This document shows positions 8,346-15,692 of a stretch of DNA of 64,000 nt, piece after piece (the first letter of the stretch is position 1; each line of letters starts with the position of its first letter). The position numbers and the translations under genes were made by a program. Location of the stretch: contig NZ_NOKT01000019.1 of NCBI RefSeq assembly GCF_002237655.1, positions 100,003 through 164,002 on the forward strand. The letters run 5' to 3'. The notes under the pieces are model-generated. The model worked only from the letters and a program-made list of their open reading frames with translations. It was not told the origin of the DNA and did not search any database. Origin of the DNA: Streptomyces sp. XY006. Its GTDB lineage: Bacteria > Actinomycetota > Actinomycetes > Streptomycetales > Streptomycetaceae.

Positions 8346-8879
8346 TCACACCACCTCGTCCTCGTGCAGGCGGGCGCGCAGGGCCCGTACCGCCGTGTGC
8401 AGCCGGCTCTTGACCGTGCCCTCCGGGACGCCGAGCTGCTCGGCGATGGAGCGGACCGGCAGATCGGCGTAGAAGCGCAGGACGACGACCTGCCGCTGGG
8501 CGGCCGGCAGCTCGTCCAGGCCCTGGGCGACCGCGACGGACAGCACGCTGGTGTCCTCCCCGGAGGGGTGCTCCAGCTGCCGCAGCGCGGCCAGCCGCTC
8601 CCCGAGCCGCTCCTGGCGGCGCTTGGCCCGGTGCCAGTCCATGGCCAGGTTGGAGGCGACGACCGCCGCCCACGCCGAGACGTCCCGCGGCGCCTCCCGG
8701 CCGTCGGCCGCCCGCTCCAGCAGCCGCAGGCGGACCTGCTGTACCCCGTCCGGCAGGTCCGCCTGCGGTACTCCGCCGAGTGCGAGCACCGCCCGCACCC
8801 GGCGTTCCTGTGCCGCGTCCAGCGGATCGTCGTCGGCGTGCCCCTCCCGGCCGCGCCGGGCCCTTCCGCGCAGCAGCAC
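8346..8879 (-). CDS. ECF-type RNA polymerase sigma factor
   Basis: A 177-residue protein. The region-2 part is around WAAVVASNLAMDWHRAKRRQERL. A typical region 4 helix-turn-helix follows (ELPAAQRQVVVLRFYADLPVRSIAEQLGVPEGTVKSR is its core run, residues about 125-160). The size and SigE-like region 4 place it among extracytoplasmic-function sigma factors of SigE type. GTG 8879 is preceded by a GAGGGGGG ribosome site. It heads a two-gene operon with a membrane protein that could hold it inactive. The target promoter is not evident. Confidence 0.85.
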   Translation of the reverse strand: MLLRGRARRGREGHADDDPLDAAQERRVRAVLALGGVPQADLPDGVQQVRLRLLERAADGREAPRDVSAWAAVVASNLAMDWHRAKRRQERLGERLAALRQLEHPSGEDTSVLSVAVAQGLDELPAAQRQVVVLRFYADLPVRSIAEQLGVPEGTVKSRLHTAVRALRARLHEDEVV

Positions 8880-9237
8880 AAGCCACCCCCCTCACCGTGT
8901 TTGTCCTACGACGCGGACACGGCCCGGAACGTTCGCCCGGGTGCGCATGAGTTTGCGCCTGAGTTTTCCGGCGGAGCGGCCGAGGCATACGTCACACTCC
9001 CGTGTGGCCGGAAGCGACATGGGCAGGCGAGCTTGCGGCGCGCGACCCCCGCAGGACGAATTCCTCCAGCTCAGCGGGGTCGACACCGCAGGTCCGCAAC
9101 CATCGGGCGGGACGCCCCGTCCCACTCTCCGGGCAGACCGGGGAAAGAAGTGGACAGACGGGGCGTGGTCGGCCGCATGATGGAAAAGCCTCGGCCAAGC
9201 AACGAGCACGTGAGAAGACGCAGGAGAGGGAGTCACC
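8880..9237. other. Divergent intergenic region, 358 bp
   Basis: Lies between the sigma-factor operon (minus) and asd (plus) and must hold both promoters. A possible 35-codon reading frame (TTG start, near 9100 down to 8992, minus strand) is visible but unsupported. No clear operator was found. Confidence 0.5.
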
Positions 9238-10257
9238 GTGAGGGTCGGAATCGTCGGAGCCACCGGACAGGTGGGCACGGTCATGCGCAGGATCCTCACG
9301 GAGCGGAACTTCCCGGTCACGGAGCTGCGTCTGTTCGCCTCGGCCCGCTCGGCGGGCACGGAGCTGGACGGCGTGACGGTGGAGGACGCGGCGACCGCCG
9401 ACTACACCGGCCTGGACATCGTGCTGTTCTCCGCGGGCGGCGCCACCTCCAAGGCGCTGGCCGAGAAGGTCGCCTCGCAGGGTGCCGTCGTGATCGACAA
9501 CTCCTCCGCGTGGCGCAGGGACCCCGAGGTCCCGCTGGTCGTCTCCGAGGTGAACCCGCACGCGATCGCCGACCGCCCCAAGGGCATCATCGCCAACCCG
9601 AACTGCACGACGATGGCCGCGATGCCGGTACTGCGTCCGCTGCACGCCGAGGCGGGCCTTCAGGCCCTGGTCGTCGCCACCTACCAGGCGGTCTCCGGTT
9701 CCGGTCTCGCGGGCGTCGCCGAACTGCACGGGCAGGTGCAGAAGGTCGTCGCCGACGCGGACAAGCTCACCCACGACGGTGAGGCGGTCGACTTCCCGGA
9801 GCCCGGCGTCTACAAGCGCCCCATCGCGTTCAACGTGCTGCCGCTGGCCGGTTCGATCGTCGACGACGGCCTGAACGAGACCGACGAGGAGCAGAAGCTC
9901 CGCAACGAGTCCCGCAAGATCCTGGAGATCCCCGAGCTGAAGGTCTCCGGCACCTGTGTGCGCGTCCCGGTCTTCTCCGGCCACTCCCTCCAGGTAAACG
10001 CCCGCTTCGCCCGCCCGATCAGCCCCGAGCGCGCGACGGAGCTGCTGCAGGACGCCCCCGGCGTCGAGCTCTCGGACATCCCCACCCCGCTGCAGGCCGC
10101 CGGCAAGGACCCGTCCTACGTCGGCCGCATCCGCCGCGACGAGACGGTGGAGCACGGCCTGTCGCTCTTCATCTCCAACGACAACCTCCGCAAGGGCGCG
10201 GCGCTGAACGCCGTGCAGATCGCGGAGCTGGTGGCCCAGGAACTGTCCGCCCGGTAG
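9238..10257 (+). CDS. asd: Aspartate-semialdehyde dehydrogenase
   Basis: A 339-residue NADPH-dependent enzyme converting aspartyl phosphate to aspartate semialdehyde, the branch point to lysine/diaminopimelate, threonine and methionine. The N-terminal dinucleotide-binding motif is GIVGATGQVG. The catalytic Cys is C123 in ANPNCTTM. The substrate-binding and catalytic-His region is FSGHSLQVN. GTG 9238 follows GGAGAGGGAG. The gene is not next to aspartokinase here. I recall that S. coelicolor has two asd genes, one beside ask and one (SCO2640) in this region, so this is probably the second copy. A hairpin follows the gene. Confidence 0.92.
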   Translation: MRVGIVGATGQVGTVMRRILTERNFPVTELRLFASARSAGTELDGVTVEDAATADYTGLDIVLFSAGGATSKALAEKVASQGAVVIDNSSAWRRDPEVPLVVSEVNPHAIADRPKGIIANPNCTTMAAMPVLRPLHAEAGLQALVVATYQAVSGSGLAGVAELHGQVQKVVADADKLTHDGEAVDFPEPGVYKRPIAFNVLPLAGSIVDDGLNETDEEQKLRNESRKILEIPELKVSGTCVRVPVFSGHSLQVNARFARPISPERATELLQDAPGVELSDIPTPLQAAGKDPSYVGRIRRDETVEHGLSLFISNDNLRKGAALNAVQIAELVAQELSAR

Positions 10258-10281
10258 GGCGACGGCGCGCCACACGCGCAG

Positions 10282-10315
10282 CGGGGCGGTCACCTCAAGC
10301 CGGGGTGGCCGCCCC
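10282..10315. terminator. Hairpin terminator after asd
   Basis: GGGGCGGTCACC-type arm pairs with GGTGGCCGCCCC with a single mismatch across an 8-nt loop. It lies between converging genes. Confidence 0.65.
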
Positions 10316-10340
10316 TCGCGCTGTCCGGGGCCCGCCCCCG

Positions 10341-10820
10341 TCAGGGCCGGCGCACCTCGTACAGGAAGCAGCCGTACTCCACGGCCCGGACGTGCACGAG
10401 CGCCACGGCCGGGTCCGCGAAGGCCTCGGCGAAGGCCGCCCCGAAGTCCGCGGGCTCCTCGGCCAGCCGCCCGCCGAGGATGCGCCCGTCGGCGGAGTAG
10501 CGGCGGACCGTGCGGTGGCTGTTCGTGAAGGGCAGGGCCTCACCGAGGTACCCCTCGCAGGGCTCGGCGTGGAGGAAGACCGGCCCCTGCTCGTCGTACG
10601 GCCCGGGATCCGCTCCGGTGGCGGACGCCCAGCGGCGCAGGGGCGCGTAGGAGACCAGGGCGATGCGCTCGCCGGGCGCGCTGCGCCGCAGGCAGCAGCG
10701 GAGCGGGGCGCCGCCCTCGGGGTCGGTGAAGCCGGCCGTGGCACGGCCCGCGTCGTCGGTCGTGCGCAGCTCCTTCAGGGCCCGCGGGTCGATGGGGCGG
10801 GCGGTGTACGTCGTCGTCAT
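10341..10820 (-). CDS. DUF1203 family protein
   Basis: A 159-residue cytoplasmic protein matching the DUF1203 pattern: an N-terminal PLRCCLRRS.PGERIALVSY block, a GPVFLHAEPC block in the middle and a C-terminal HVRAVEYGCFLYEVRR. The family is widespread in bacteria and has no proven biochemical role that I know of. The conserved Cys and His residues (C in PLRCCLR, H in LHAEPC) could form a metal or active site, but that is inference. Start ATG at 10820. Single-gene unit, divergent from pepN. Confidence 0.85.
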   Translation of the reverse strand: MTTTYTARPIDPRALKELRTTDDAGRATAGFTDPEGGAPLRCCLRRSAPGERIALVSYAPLRRWASATGADPGPYDEQGPVFLHAEPCEGYLGEALPFTNSHRTVRRYSADGRILGGRLAEEPADFGAAFAEAFADPAVALVHVRAVEYGCFLYEVRRP

Positions 10821-11017
10821 GGTCCCCAGGGTGGTGCGCGCGGGGCGGGATCACCGGCGGTTTCCGGACGTGGCACCACCCCGGGCACCGGCCCGGCAGC
10901 CGGTCGCCGGTACCCCCGCGAGCCGAGGGGTATCCCTACCGGACACCTGGGTCGTCGCCCCGCGCCGAGCCGCCGTGGAAAGATGACGCAACCCACCCAT
11001 AACGAGGAGATGACCGC

Positions 11018-13600
11018 GTGCCTGGCACAAACCTGACCCGCGAAGAGGCGCAGCAGCGGGCGCAGCTGCTCGCCGTTGACTCGTACGAGATCGAACTCGA
11101 CCTCTCCGGCGCGCAGGAGGGCGGCACCTACCGGTCCGTGACCACGGTGCGCTTCGACGTGGACGCCGACAACGGCGCGGAGACGTTCATCGACCTGGTC
11201 GCTCCGGCCGTGCACGAGGTGACGCTGAACGGCGACTCCCTCGACCCGGCCGACGTCTTCGCGGACTCCCGGATCGCCCTGCCCGGCCTGCTCCGGGGCC
11301 GCAACATCCTCCGGGTGGTCGCGGACTGCGCGTACACCAACACCGGCGAGGGCCTGCACCGGTTCGTCGACCCGGTCGACGACCAGGCGTACCTCTACAC
11401 CCAGTTCGAGGTGCCGGACGCCCGCCGGGTGTTCGCGAGCTTCGAGCAGCCGGACCTCAAGGCGACCTTCCGGTTCACCGTGACGGCGCCGGAGGGCTGG
11501 ACCGTCATCTCCAACTCGCCGACCCCCGAGCCCGAGGGCAACGTCTGGGCCTTCGAGCCGACGCCGCGCATCTCGACGTACATCACGGCGCTGATCGCCG
11601 GTCCGTACCACTCGGTGCACAGCGTGTACGAGAAGGACGGGCAGAGCGTGCCCCTGGGCATCTACTGCCGTCCCTCGCTGGCCGAGTACCTCGACTCGGA
11701 CGCGATCTTCGAGGTCACCCGGCAGGGCTTCGACTGGTTCCAGGAGAAGTTCGACTACGCCTACCCGTTCGAGAAGTACGACCAGCTGTTCGTGCCGGAG
11801 TTCAACGCGGGCGCGATGGAGAACGCGGGCGCGGTGACCATCCGCGACCAGTACGTCTTCCGCTCGAAGGTGACGGACGCGGCGTACGAGGTGCGGGCCG
11901 AGACCATCCTGCACGAGCTGGCCCACATGTGGTTCGGCGACCTCGTGACCATGGAGTGGTGGAACGACCTGTGGCTGAACGAGTCGTTCGCCACCTACAC
12001 CTCGATCGCCTGCCAGGCCGCCGCGCCCGGCTCGCGCTGGCCGCACTCGTGGACGACGTTCGCGAACTCGATGAAGACCTGGGCGTACCGGCAGGACCAG
12101 CTGCCCTCGACGCACCCGATCATGGCGGACATCCGCGACCTGGACGACGTGCTCGTCAACTTCGACGGCATCACGTACGCCAAGGGCGCCTCCGTGCTGA
12201 AGCAGCTCGTCGCCTACGTGGGTGAGGACGAGTTCTTCCGGGGCGTGCAGGCGTACTTCAAGGCGCACGCCTTCGGCAACACGCGTCTGTCCGATCTGCT
12301 GGGGGCGCTGGAGGAGACCTCCGGCCGCGATCTGAAGACCTGGTCGAAGAAGTGGCTGGAGACGGCCGGCATCAACGTCCTGCGGCCCGAGATCGAGACG
12401 GACGCCGACGGCGTGATCACCTCCTTCGCCGTCCGTCAGGAGGCTCCGGCCCTGCCCGCCGGCGCCCAGGGCGAGCCGACGCTGCGCCCGCACCGGATCG
12501 CCGTCGGCCTGTACGAGCTCGACGACGCCACCGGCAAGCTGGTCCGCGACGAGCGCATCGAGCTGGACGTCGACGGGGAACTGACGGCCGTGCCGCAGCT
12601 GGCCGGCCGCCGCCGCCCGGCCGTGGTCCTGCTCAACGACGACGACCTGTCGTACGCGAAGGTCCGGCTGGACGAGCGGTCCCTGGCCGTGGTCACCGAG
12701 CACCTGGGCGACTTCGAGTCCTCCCTGCCGCGCGCCCTGTGCTGGGCCTCGGCCTGGGACATGACCCGCGACGCCCAGCTCGCGGCCCGCGACTACCTGT
12801 CGCTGGTGCTCTCCGGCATCGGCAAGGAGTCCGACATCGGTGTCGTGCAGTCGCTCCACCGGCAGGTGAAGCTGGCCATCGACCTGTACGCCGACCCGGG
12901 CGCCCGCGAGACGCTGCTGGCCCGCTGGACCGACGCGACGCTGGCGCACCTGCGCTCGGCCGCGCCCGGCAGCGACCACCAGCTGGCGTGGGCCCGGGCG
13001 TTCGCGGCGACCGCCCGCACGCCCGAGCAGCTGGACCTGCTGGACGCGCTGCTGGACGGCTCGCAGACCATCGAGGGCCTGGTCGTGGACACGGAGCTGC
13101 GGTGGGCGTTCGTGCAGCGGCTGGCCGCGGTCGGCCGGTTCGACGAGGCGGAGATCGCGAGCGAGTACGAGCGCGACCGCACGGCGGCCGGTGAGCGGCA
13201 CGCCGCCACGGCCCGGGCCGCCCGGCCGACCCCGGAGGCCAAGGCGGAGGCGTGGGCGTCGGTCGTCGACTCCGACAAGCTGCCGAACGCCGTGCAGGAG
13301 GCGGTCATCGGCGGCTTCGTCCAGACCGACCAGCGCGAGCTGCTCGCCCCGTACGCGGACCGGTACTTCGAGGTGGTCAAGGGCATCTGGGAGTCCCGCT
13401 CCCACGAGATGGCCCAGCAGATCGCGGTCGGCCTCTACCCGACCGTGCAGGTCTCGCAGGAGACCCTGGACAAGACAGACGCGTGGCTGGCCTCCGCCGA
13501 GCCGAACGCGGCCCTGCGCCGCCTGGTCTCGGAGTCCCGCGCGGGCGTCGAACGCGCCCTGCGGGCCCAGCGCGCGGACGCGGCGGCGGCCGGGCAGTAG
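11018..13600 (+). CDS. pepN: Aminopeptidase N (M1 metallopeptidase)
   Basis: An 860-residue cytosolic zinc aminopeptidase removing N-terminal residues from peptides. The M1 signature pair is present: the exopeptidase motif GAMENAG (about residue 265) and the zinc site HELAHMWFGD followed by the distal Glu in NESFATY (about 297-325). The long C-terminal helical region (ERAP1-like) completes the usual 850-residue length. GTG 11018 follows AACGAGGAG. I recall pepN as SCO2643 in S. coelicolor, in the same order after asd. Ends at a strong terminator. Confidence 0.95.
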   Translation: MPGTNLTREEAQQRAQLLAVDSYEIELDLSGAQEGGTYRSVTTVRFDVDADNGAETFIDLVAPAVHEVTLNGDSLDPADVFADSRIALPGLLRGRNILRVVADCAYTNTGEGLHRFVDPVDDQAYLYTQFEVPDARRVFASFEQPDLKATFRFTVTAPEGWTVISNSPTPEPEGNVWAFEPTPRISTYITALIAGPYHSVHSVYEKDGQSVPLGIYCRPSLAEYLDSDAIFEVTRQGFDWFQEKFDYAYPFEKYDQLFVPEFNAGAMENAGAVTIRDQYVFRSKVTDAAYEVRAETILHELAHMWFGDLVTMEWWNDLWLNESFATYTSIACQAAAPGSRWPHSWTTFANSMKTWAYRQDQLPSTHPIMADIRDLDDVLVNFDGITYAKGASVLKQLVAYVGEDEFFRGVQAYFKAHAFGNTRLSDLLGALEETSGRDLKTWSKKWLETAGINVLRPEIETDADGVITSFAVRQEAPALPAGAQGEPTLRPHRIAVGLYELDDATGKLVRDERIELDVDGELTAVPQLAGRRRPAVVLLNDDDLSYAKVRLDERSLAVVTEHLGDFESSLPRALCWASAWDMTRDAQLAARDYLSLVLSGIGKESDIGVVQSLHRQVKLAIDLYADPGARETLLARWTDATLAHLRSAAPGSDHQLAWARAFAATARTPEQLDLLDALLDGSQTIEGLVVDTELRWAFVQRLAAVGRFDEAEIASEYERDRTAAGERHAATARAARPTPEAKAEAWASVVDSDKLPNAVQEAVIGGFVQTDQRELLAPYADRYFEVVKGIWESRSHEMAQQIAVGLYPTVQVSQETLDKTDAWLASAEPNAALRRLVSESRAGVERALRAQRADAAAAGQ

Positions 13601-13628
13601 CGGCTCCGGCTCCACCAGCAGCACCGAG

Positions 13629-13660
13629 AAGGGGCGTCCGGCCTGTGCCGGACGCCCCTT
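13629..13660. terminator. Convergent hairpin terminator
   Basis: AAGGGGCGTCCGGC (13629-13642) pairs perfectly with GCCGGACGCCCCTT (13647-13660), loop CTGT. It lies between pepN and the convergent EamA gene. Confidence 0.88.
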
Positions 13661-13700
13661 CGACTGTCGTACGCCACGCCTCACCGGGCGCGCCCCTCCG

Positions 13701-14654
13701 CTACCGCCGCGCCGCCCCGGCCGCCACGCCCCGGCGTTCCCCCTCGGCCGGGGCGTGGCGGGGCTTCGTTCCGGTGACTCCGCGGGTGCCCGGGCCGCCC
13801 CGCCCGGCGAACTGCCCCGCCACCGTCGCCCCGAGGGCCAGCGCCATGCCCACCAGCTGCACCGGCGTCAGCGCCTGGCCGAGCGCCGCCCAGCCGACGA
13901 CGGCCGCGGTCAGCGGGGAGAGCGGCCCGAGGAAGGTGACCTGCGTGGCGGTCATGCGGCCGATGCCGCGGAACCACAGCCAGTACGCGACCGCTGTGTT
14001 GGCGAGGGCGAGGTAGAGGTAGCCGCCCGCCGCCCGGCCGTCGAGTGCCGGGGGCGCGCCCTCCACCAGGAAGGCGAGCGGCGCGATGAGCAGGCCGCCC
14101 GCGGTCAGCTGCCATCCGGTGAGCGCCAGCGGCCCGACCCCCTCGGGGCGCCCCCACCGCTGGGTGAGGACCGTGCCGGCGGACATGGACACCGTGGCGG
14201 CCAGGGCCGCGAGCAGGCCGAGCGCGTCCAGCGCCCCGGCCGCGCGCAGCACGACGAGGCTCACGCCGAACGCGGCCACGGCCCCGGTGAGCAGCGTGCG
14301 CCGGGTCGGCCGCTGCCCGAGCAGCAGCGCCGAGAGCCCGGCGACGAACAGCGGCCCGGCCGAGCTGACGACCGCCGCCATGCCGCCGGGCAGCCGGTAC
14401 GCGGAGAGGAACAGCAGCGGGAAGAAGGCGCCGATGTTGAGCGCGCCGAGCACCGCCGCCTTCCCCCACCAGGCGCCGCGCGGCAGCGTCCGGGCGAGGG
14501 CGAGCAGGAGCAGCCCGGCGGGCAGGGCGCGCATCAGGCCGGTGAACAGGGGGCGGTCGGCCGGGAGGAACTCGGTGGTGACCGCGTAGGTGGTGCCCCA
14601 GGAGACGGGGGCCAGGGCGGTGAGGGCGATGAGAGCCGGGCGGGAGACGGCCAT
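13701..14654 (-). CDS. EamA/DMT-superfamily exporter
   Basis: A 317-residue membrane protein with about ten hydrophobic helices and the two-fold EamA repeat (PVSWGTTYAVTTEFLPADRP in the first half, GTVLTQRWG...LTGWQLTAGGLL in the second). Members export amino acids, metabolites or drugs; the substrate cannot be read from sequence. The start is ATG 14654 after GAAGGGTGCCTCCC. It is divergent from a MarR regulator, and paired palindromes in the shared region suggest that MarR represses it. The C-terminus is basic (AEGERRGVAAGAARR). Confidence 0.88.
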   Translation of the reverse strand: MAVSRPALIALTALAPVSWGTTYAVTTEFLPADRPLFTGLMRALPAGLLLLALARTLPRGAWWGKAAVLGALNIGAFFPLLFLSAYRLPGGMAAVVSSAGPLFVAGLSALLLGQRPTRRTLLTGAVAAFGVSLVVLRAAGALDALGLLAALAATVSMSAGTVLTQRWGRPEGVGPLALTGWQLTAGGLLIAPLAFLVEGAPPALDGRAAGGYLYLALANTAVAYWLWFRGIGRMTATQVTFLGPLSPLTAAVVGWAALGQALTPVQLVGMALALGATVAGQFAGRGGPGTRGVTGTKPRHAPAEGERRGVAAGAARR

Positions 14655-14681
14655 GGGAGGCACCCTTCGAAGTAGGTCGGC

Positions 14682-14703
14682 GCTAATTAGCTTAGCGCTA
14701 AGC
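14682..14703. promoter_or_regulatory. Overlapping palindromic operators for the MarR regulator
   Basis: GCTAATTAGC (14682-14691) and GCTTAGCGCTAAGC (14690-14703) are both perfect palindromes that overlap by two bases. They sit about 30 bp before the EamA start. Downstream, AAGCAACTTTC and AAGCTACTTTC form a near-perfect direct repeat (14700-14725). This AT-rich cluster is unusual for the region and is the obvious binding site for the divergent MarR protein. Confidence 0.7.
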
Positions 14704-14725
14704 AACTTTCCGTCAAGCTACTTTC

Positions 14726-14754
14726 TTGCGGGTGACCGAGAGCGCGCCGATACT
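14726..14754 (+). promoter_or_regulatory. Promoter of marR, leaderless
   Basis: TTGCGG (14726-14731) and GATACT (14749-14754) are separated by 17 bp. The expected transcription start falls on or next to the ATG at 14761, and no ribosome site precedes that ATG. Confidence 0.6.
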
Positions 14755-14760
14755 CGTGCC

Positions 14761-15285
14761 ATGAGCGAACGCCCGGAGCAGCACACGGAGCAGCACAGGG
14801 ACCCCGTCGACGCGATCGTCGAGCAGTGGGCGAAGGTCCGGCCCGACCTCGACACCACCGCGATGGAGGTCTTCGGCCGGATCAACCGCATCGCGCACGC
14901 CATGGGGGAACGGGCCACGAAGGTCTACGCGACGTTCGGGATCTCCCGCGGCGAGTTCGACGTCCTGGCCACCCTGCGCCGCTCCGGTGAGCCCTACACG
15001 CTCTCGCCCCGGCAGCTGTCGGCGACGCTGATGCTGACCACCGGCGGCATGACGGGACGGCTGGACAAGCTGGAGCGCGCCGGGCTGCTGCGGCGCTCCC
15101 CCGACCCGCACGACCGGCGCGGACTGCACGTGACGCTCACCGACCAGGGCCTCGCGCTGGTCGACGAGGCGGTCGGGGCGGGACTGGCGGTGCAGACGCG
15201 GGCGCTGTCCGCGCTCGACGCCGAACAGGCCGGCCTGCTGGCCGGCCTGCTGCGCGCCCTGCTGACCGGGGCGGACCGCCCCTGA
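14761..15285 (+). CDS. MarR-family transcriptional regulator
   Basis: A 174-residue winged-helix regulator. The DNA-binding core runs from GEFDVLATLRRSG through the recognition helix (LSPRQLSATLMLTTGGMTGRL) to the wing with the typical DRRGLHVTLT motif (about residues 60-130). The flanking helices form the dimer interface. It is divergent from an EamA exporter, and the overlapping palindromes between them suggest autorepression and control of the exporter, relieved by a small ligand. The transcript appears leaderless. No redox Cys is seen in the DNA-binding part. Confidence 0.88.
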   Translation: MSERPEQHTEQHRDPVDAIVEQWAKVRPDLDTTAMEVFGRINRIAHAMGERATKVYATFGISRGEFDVLATLRRSGEPYTLSPRQLSATLMLTTGGMTGRLDKLERAGLLRRSPDPHDRRGLHVTLTDQGLALVDEAVGAGLAVQTRALSALDAEQAGLLAGLLRALLTGADRP

Positions 15286-15287
15286 CA

Positions 15288-15330
15288 CACCGAGGGCGCC
15301 GTCGCGGTGACCGCGACGGCGCCCTCGGTG
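15288..15330. terminator. Bidirectional terminator, 43-bp perfect palindrome
   Basis: The stretch from CACCGAGGGCGCC to GGCGCCCTCGGTG is palindromic about G15309, giving a stem of about 18-21 bp, then AAAAA. It lies between converging genes. Confidence 0.9.
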
Positions 15331-15342
15331 AAAAACCCCTGA

Positions 15343-15630
15343 TCAGGCCTTGACTTCGGTCTTCGCGTCGGCCTTGGTGGTGATGTTGGAGCTCGTCGGG
15401 TCCTTCTTCTTGTGCGACTTGTCGCCGACCATCACCAGTCCGGCGATGACCAGGTACAGCACGATCGGGGCCACGACGAAGAGGCCCAGCGTCTCGATGA
15501 CGCTCAGGCCCGTGCCGGGGTCGTCACCGTCGTCGCGGGTGAGCGCGGAGGCGGGGGACGACATGAGCAGCATCATCAGCGTCGTTCCGGCTGCCAGGGC
15601 GCCGGCGCGCAGGGCGTTCTTCTTGTCCAC
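15343..15630 (-). CDS. Small membrane protein downstream of malQ
   Basis: A 95-residue protein. It has an N-terminal signal-like helix (KKNALRAGALAAGTTLMMLLMSSPASA), a short Asp-rich linker (RDDGDDPG), a second hydrophobic helix (ETLGLFVVAPIVLYLVIAGLVMV) and a Lys-rich cytosolic tail (SHKKKDP...). The likely start is GTG 15630; the ribosome site is weak, so a downstream start is possible. It lies 62 bp after malQ on the same strand. I recognise this type as a conserved Streptomyces hypothetical protein but know no function. Confidence 0.7.
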   Translation of the reverse strand: MDKKNALRAGALAAGTTLMMLLMSSPASALTRDDGDDPGTGLSVIETLGLFVVAPIVLYLVIAGLVMVGDKSHKKKDPTSSNITTKADAKTEVKA

Positions 15631-15692
15631 GGTGTCAAAGTATCCAACGCCCCCCGGGCCCGCGCGCCCGGGGTGCCGTAAGAGACCCCGCC

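Noticed and set aside
8992..9102. 35-codon TTG-initiated frame on the minus strand between the sigma operon and asd
   Set aside because: No ribosome site or conserved feature was visible; too short to support.
9002..9241. 79-codon plus-strand frame upstream of asd
   Set aside because: Amino-acid composition looks random (Arg/Ser-rich) and it overlaps the asd ribosome site and start.
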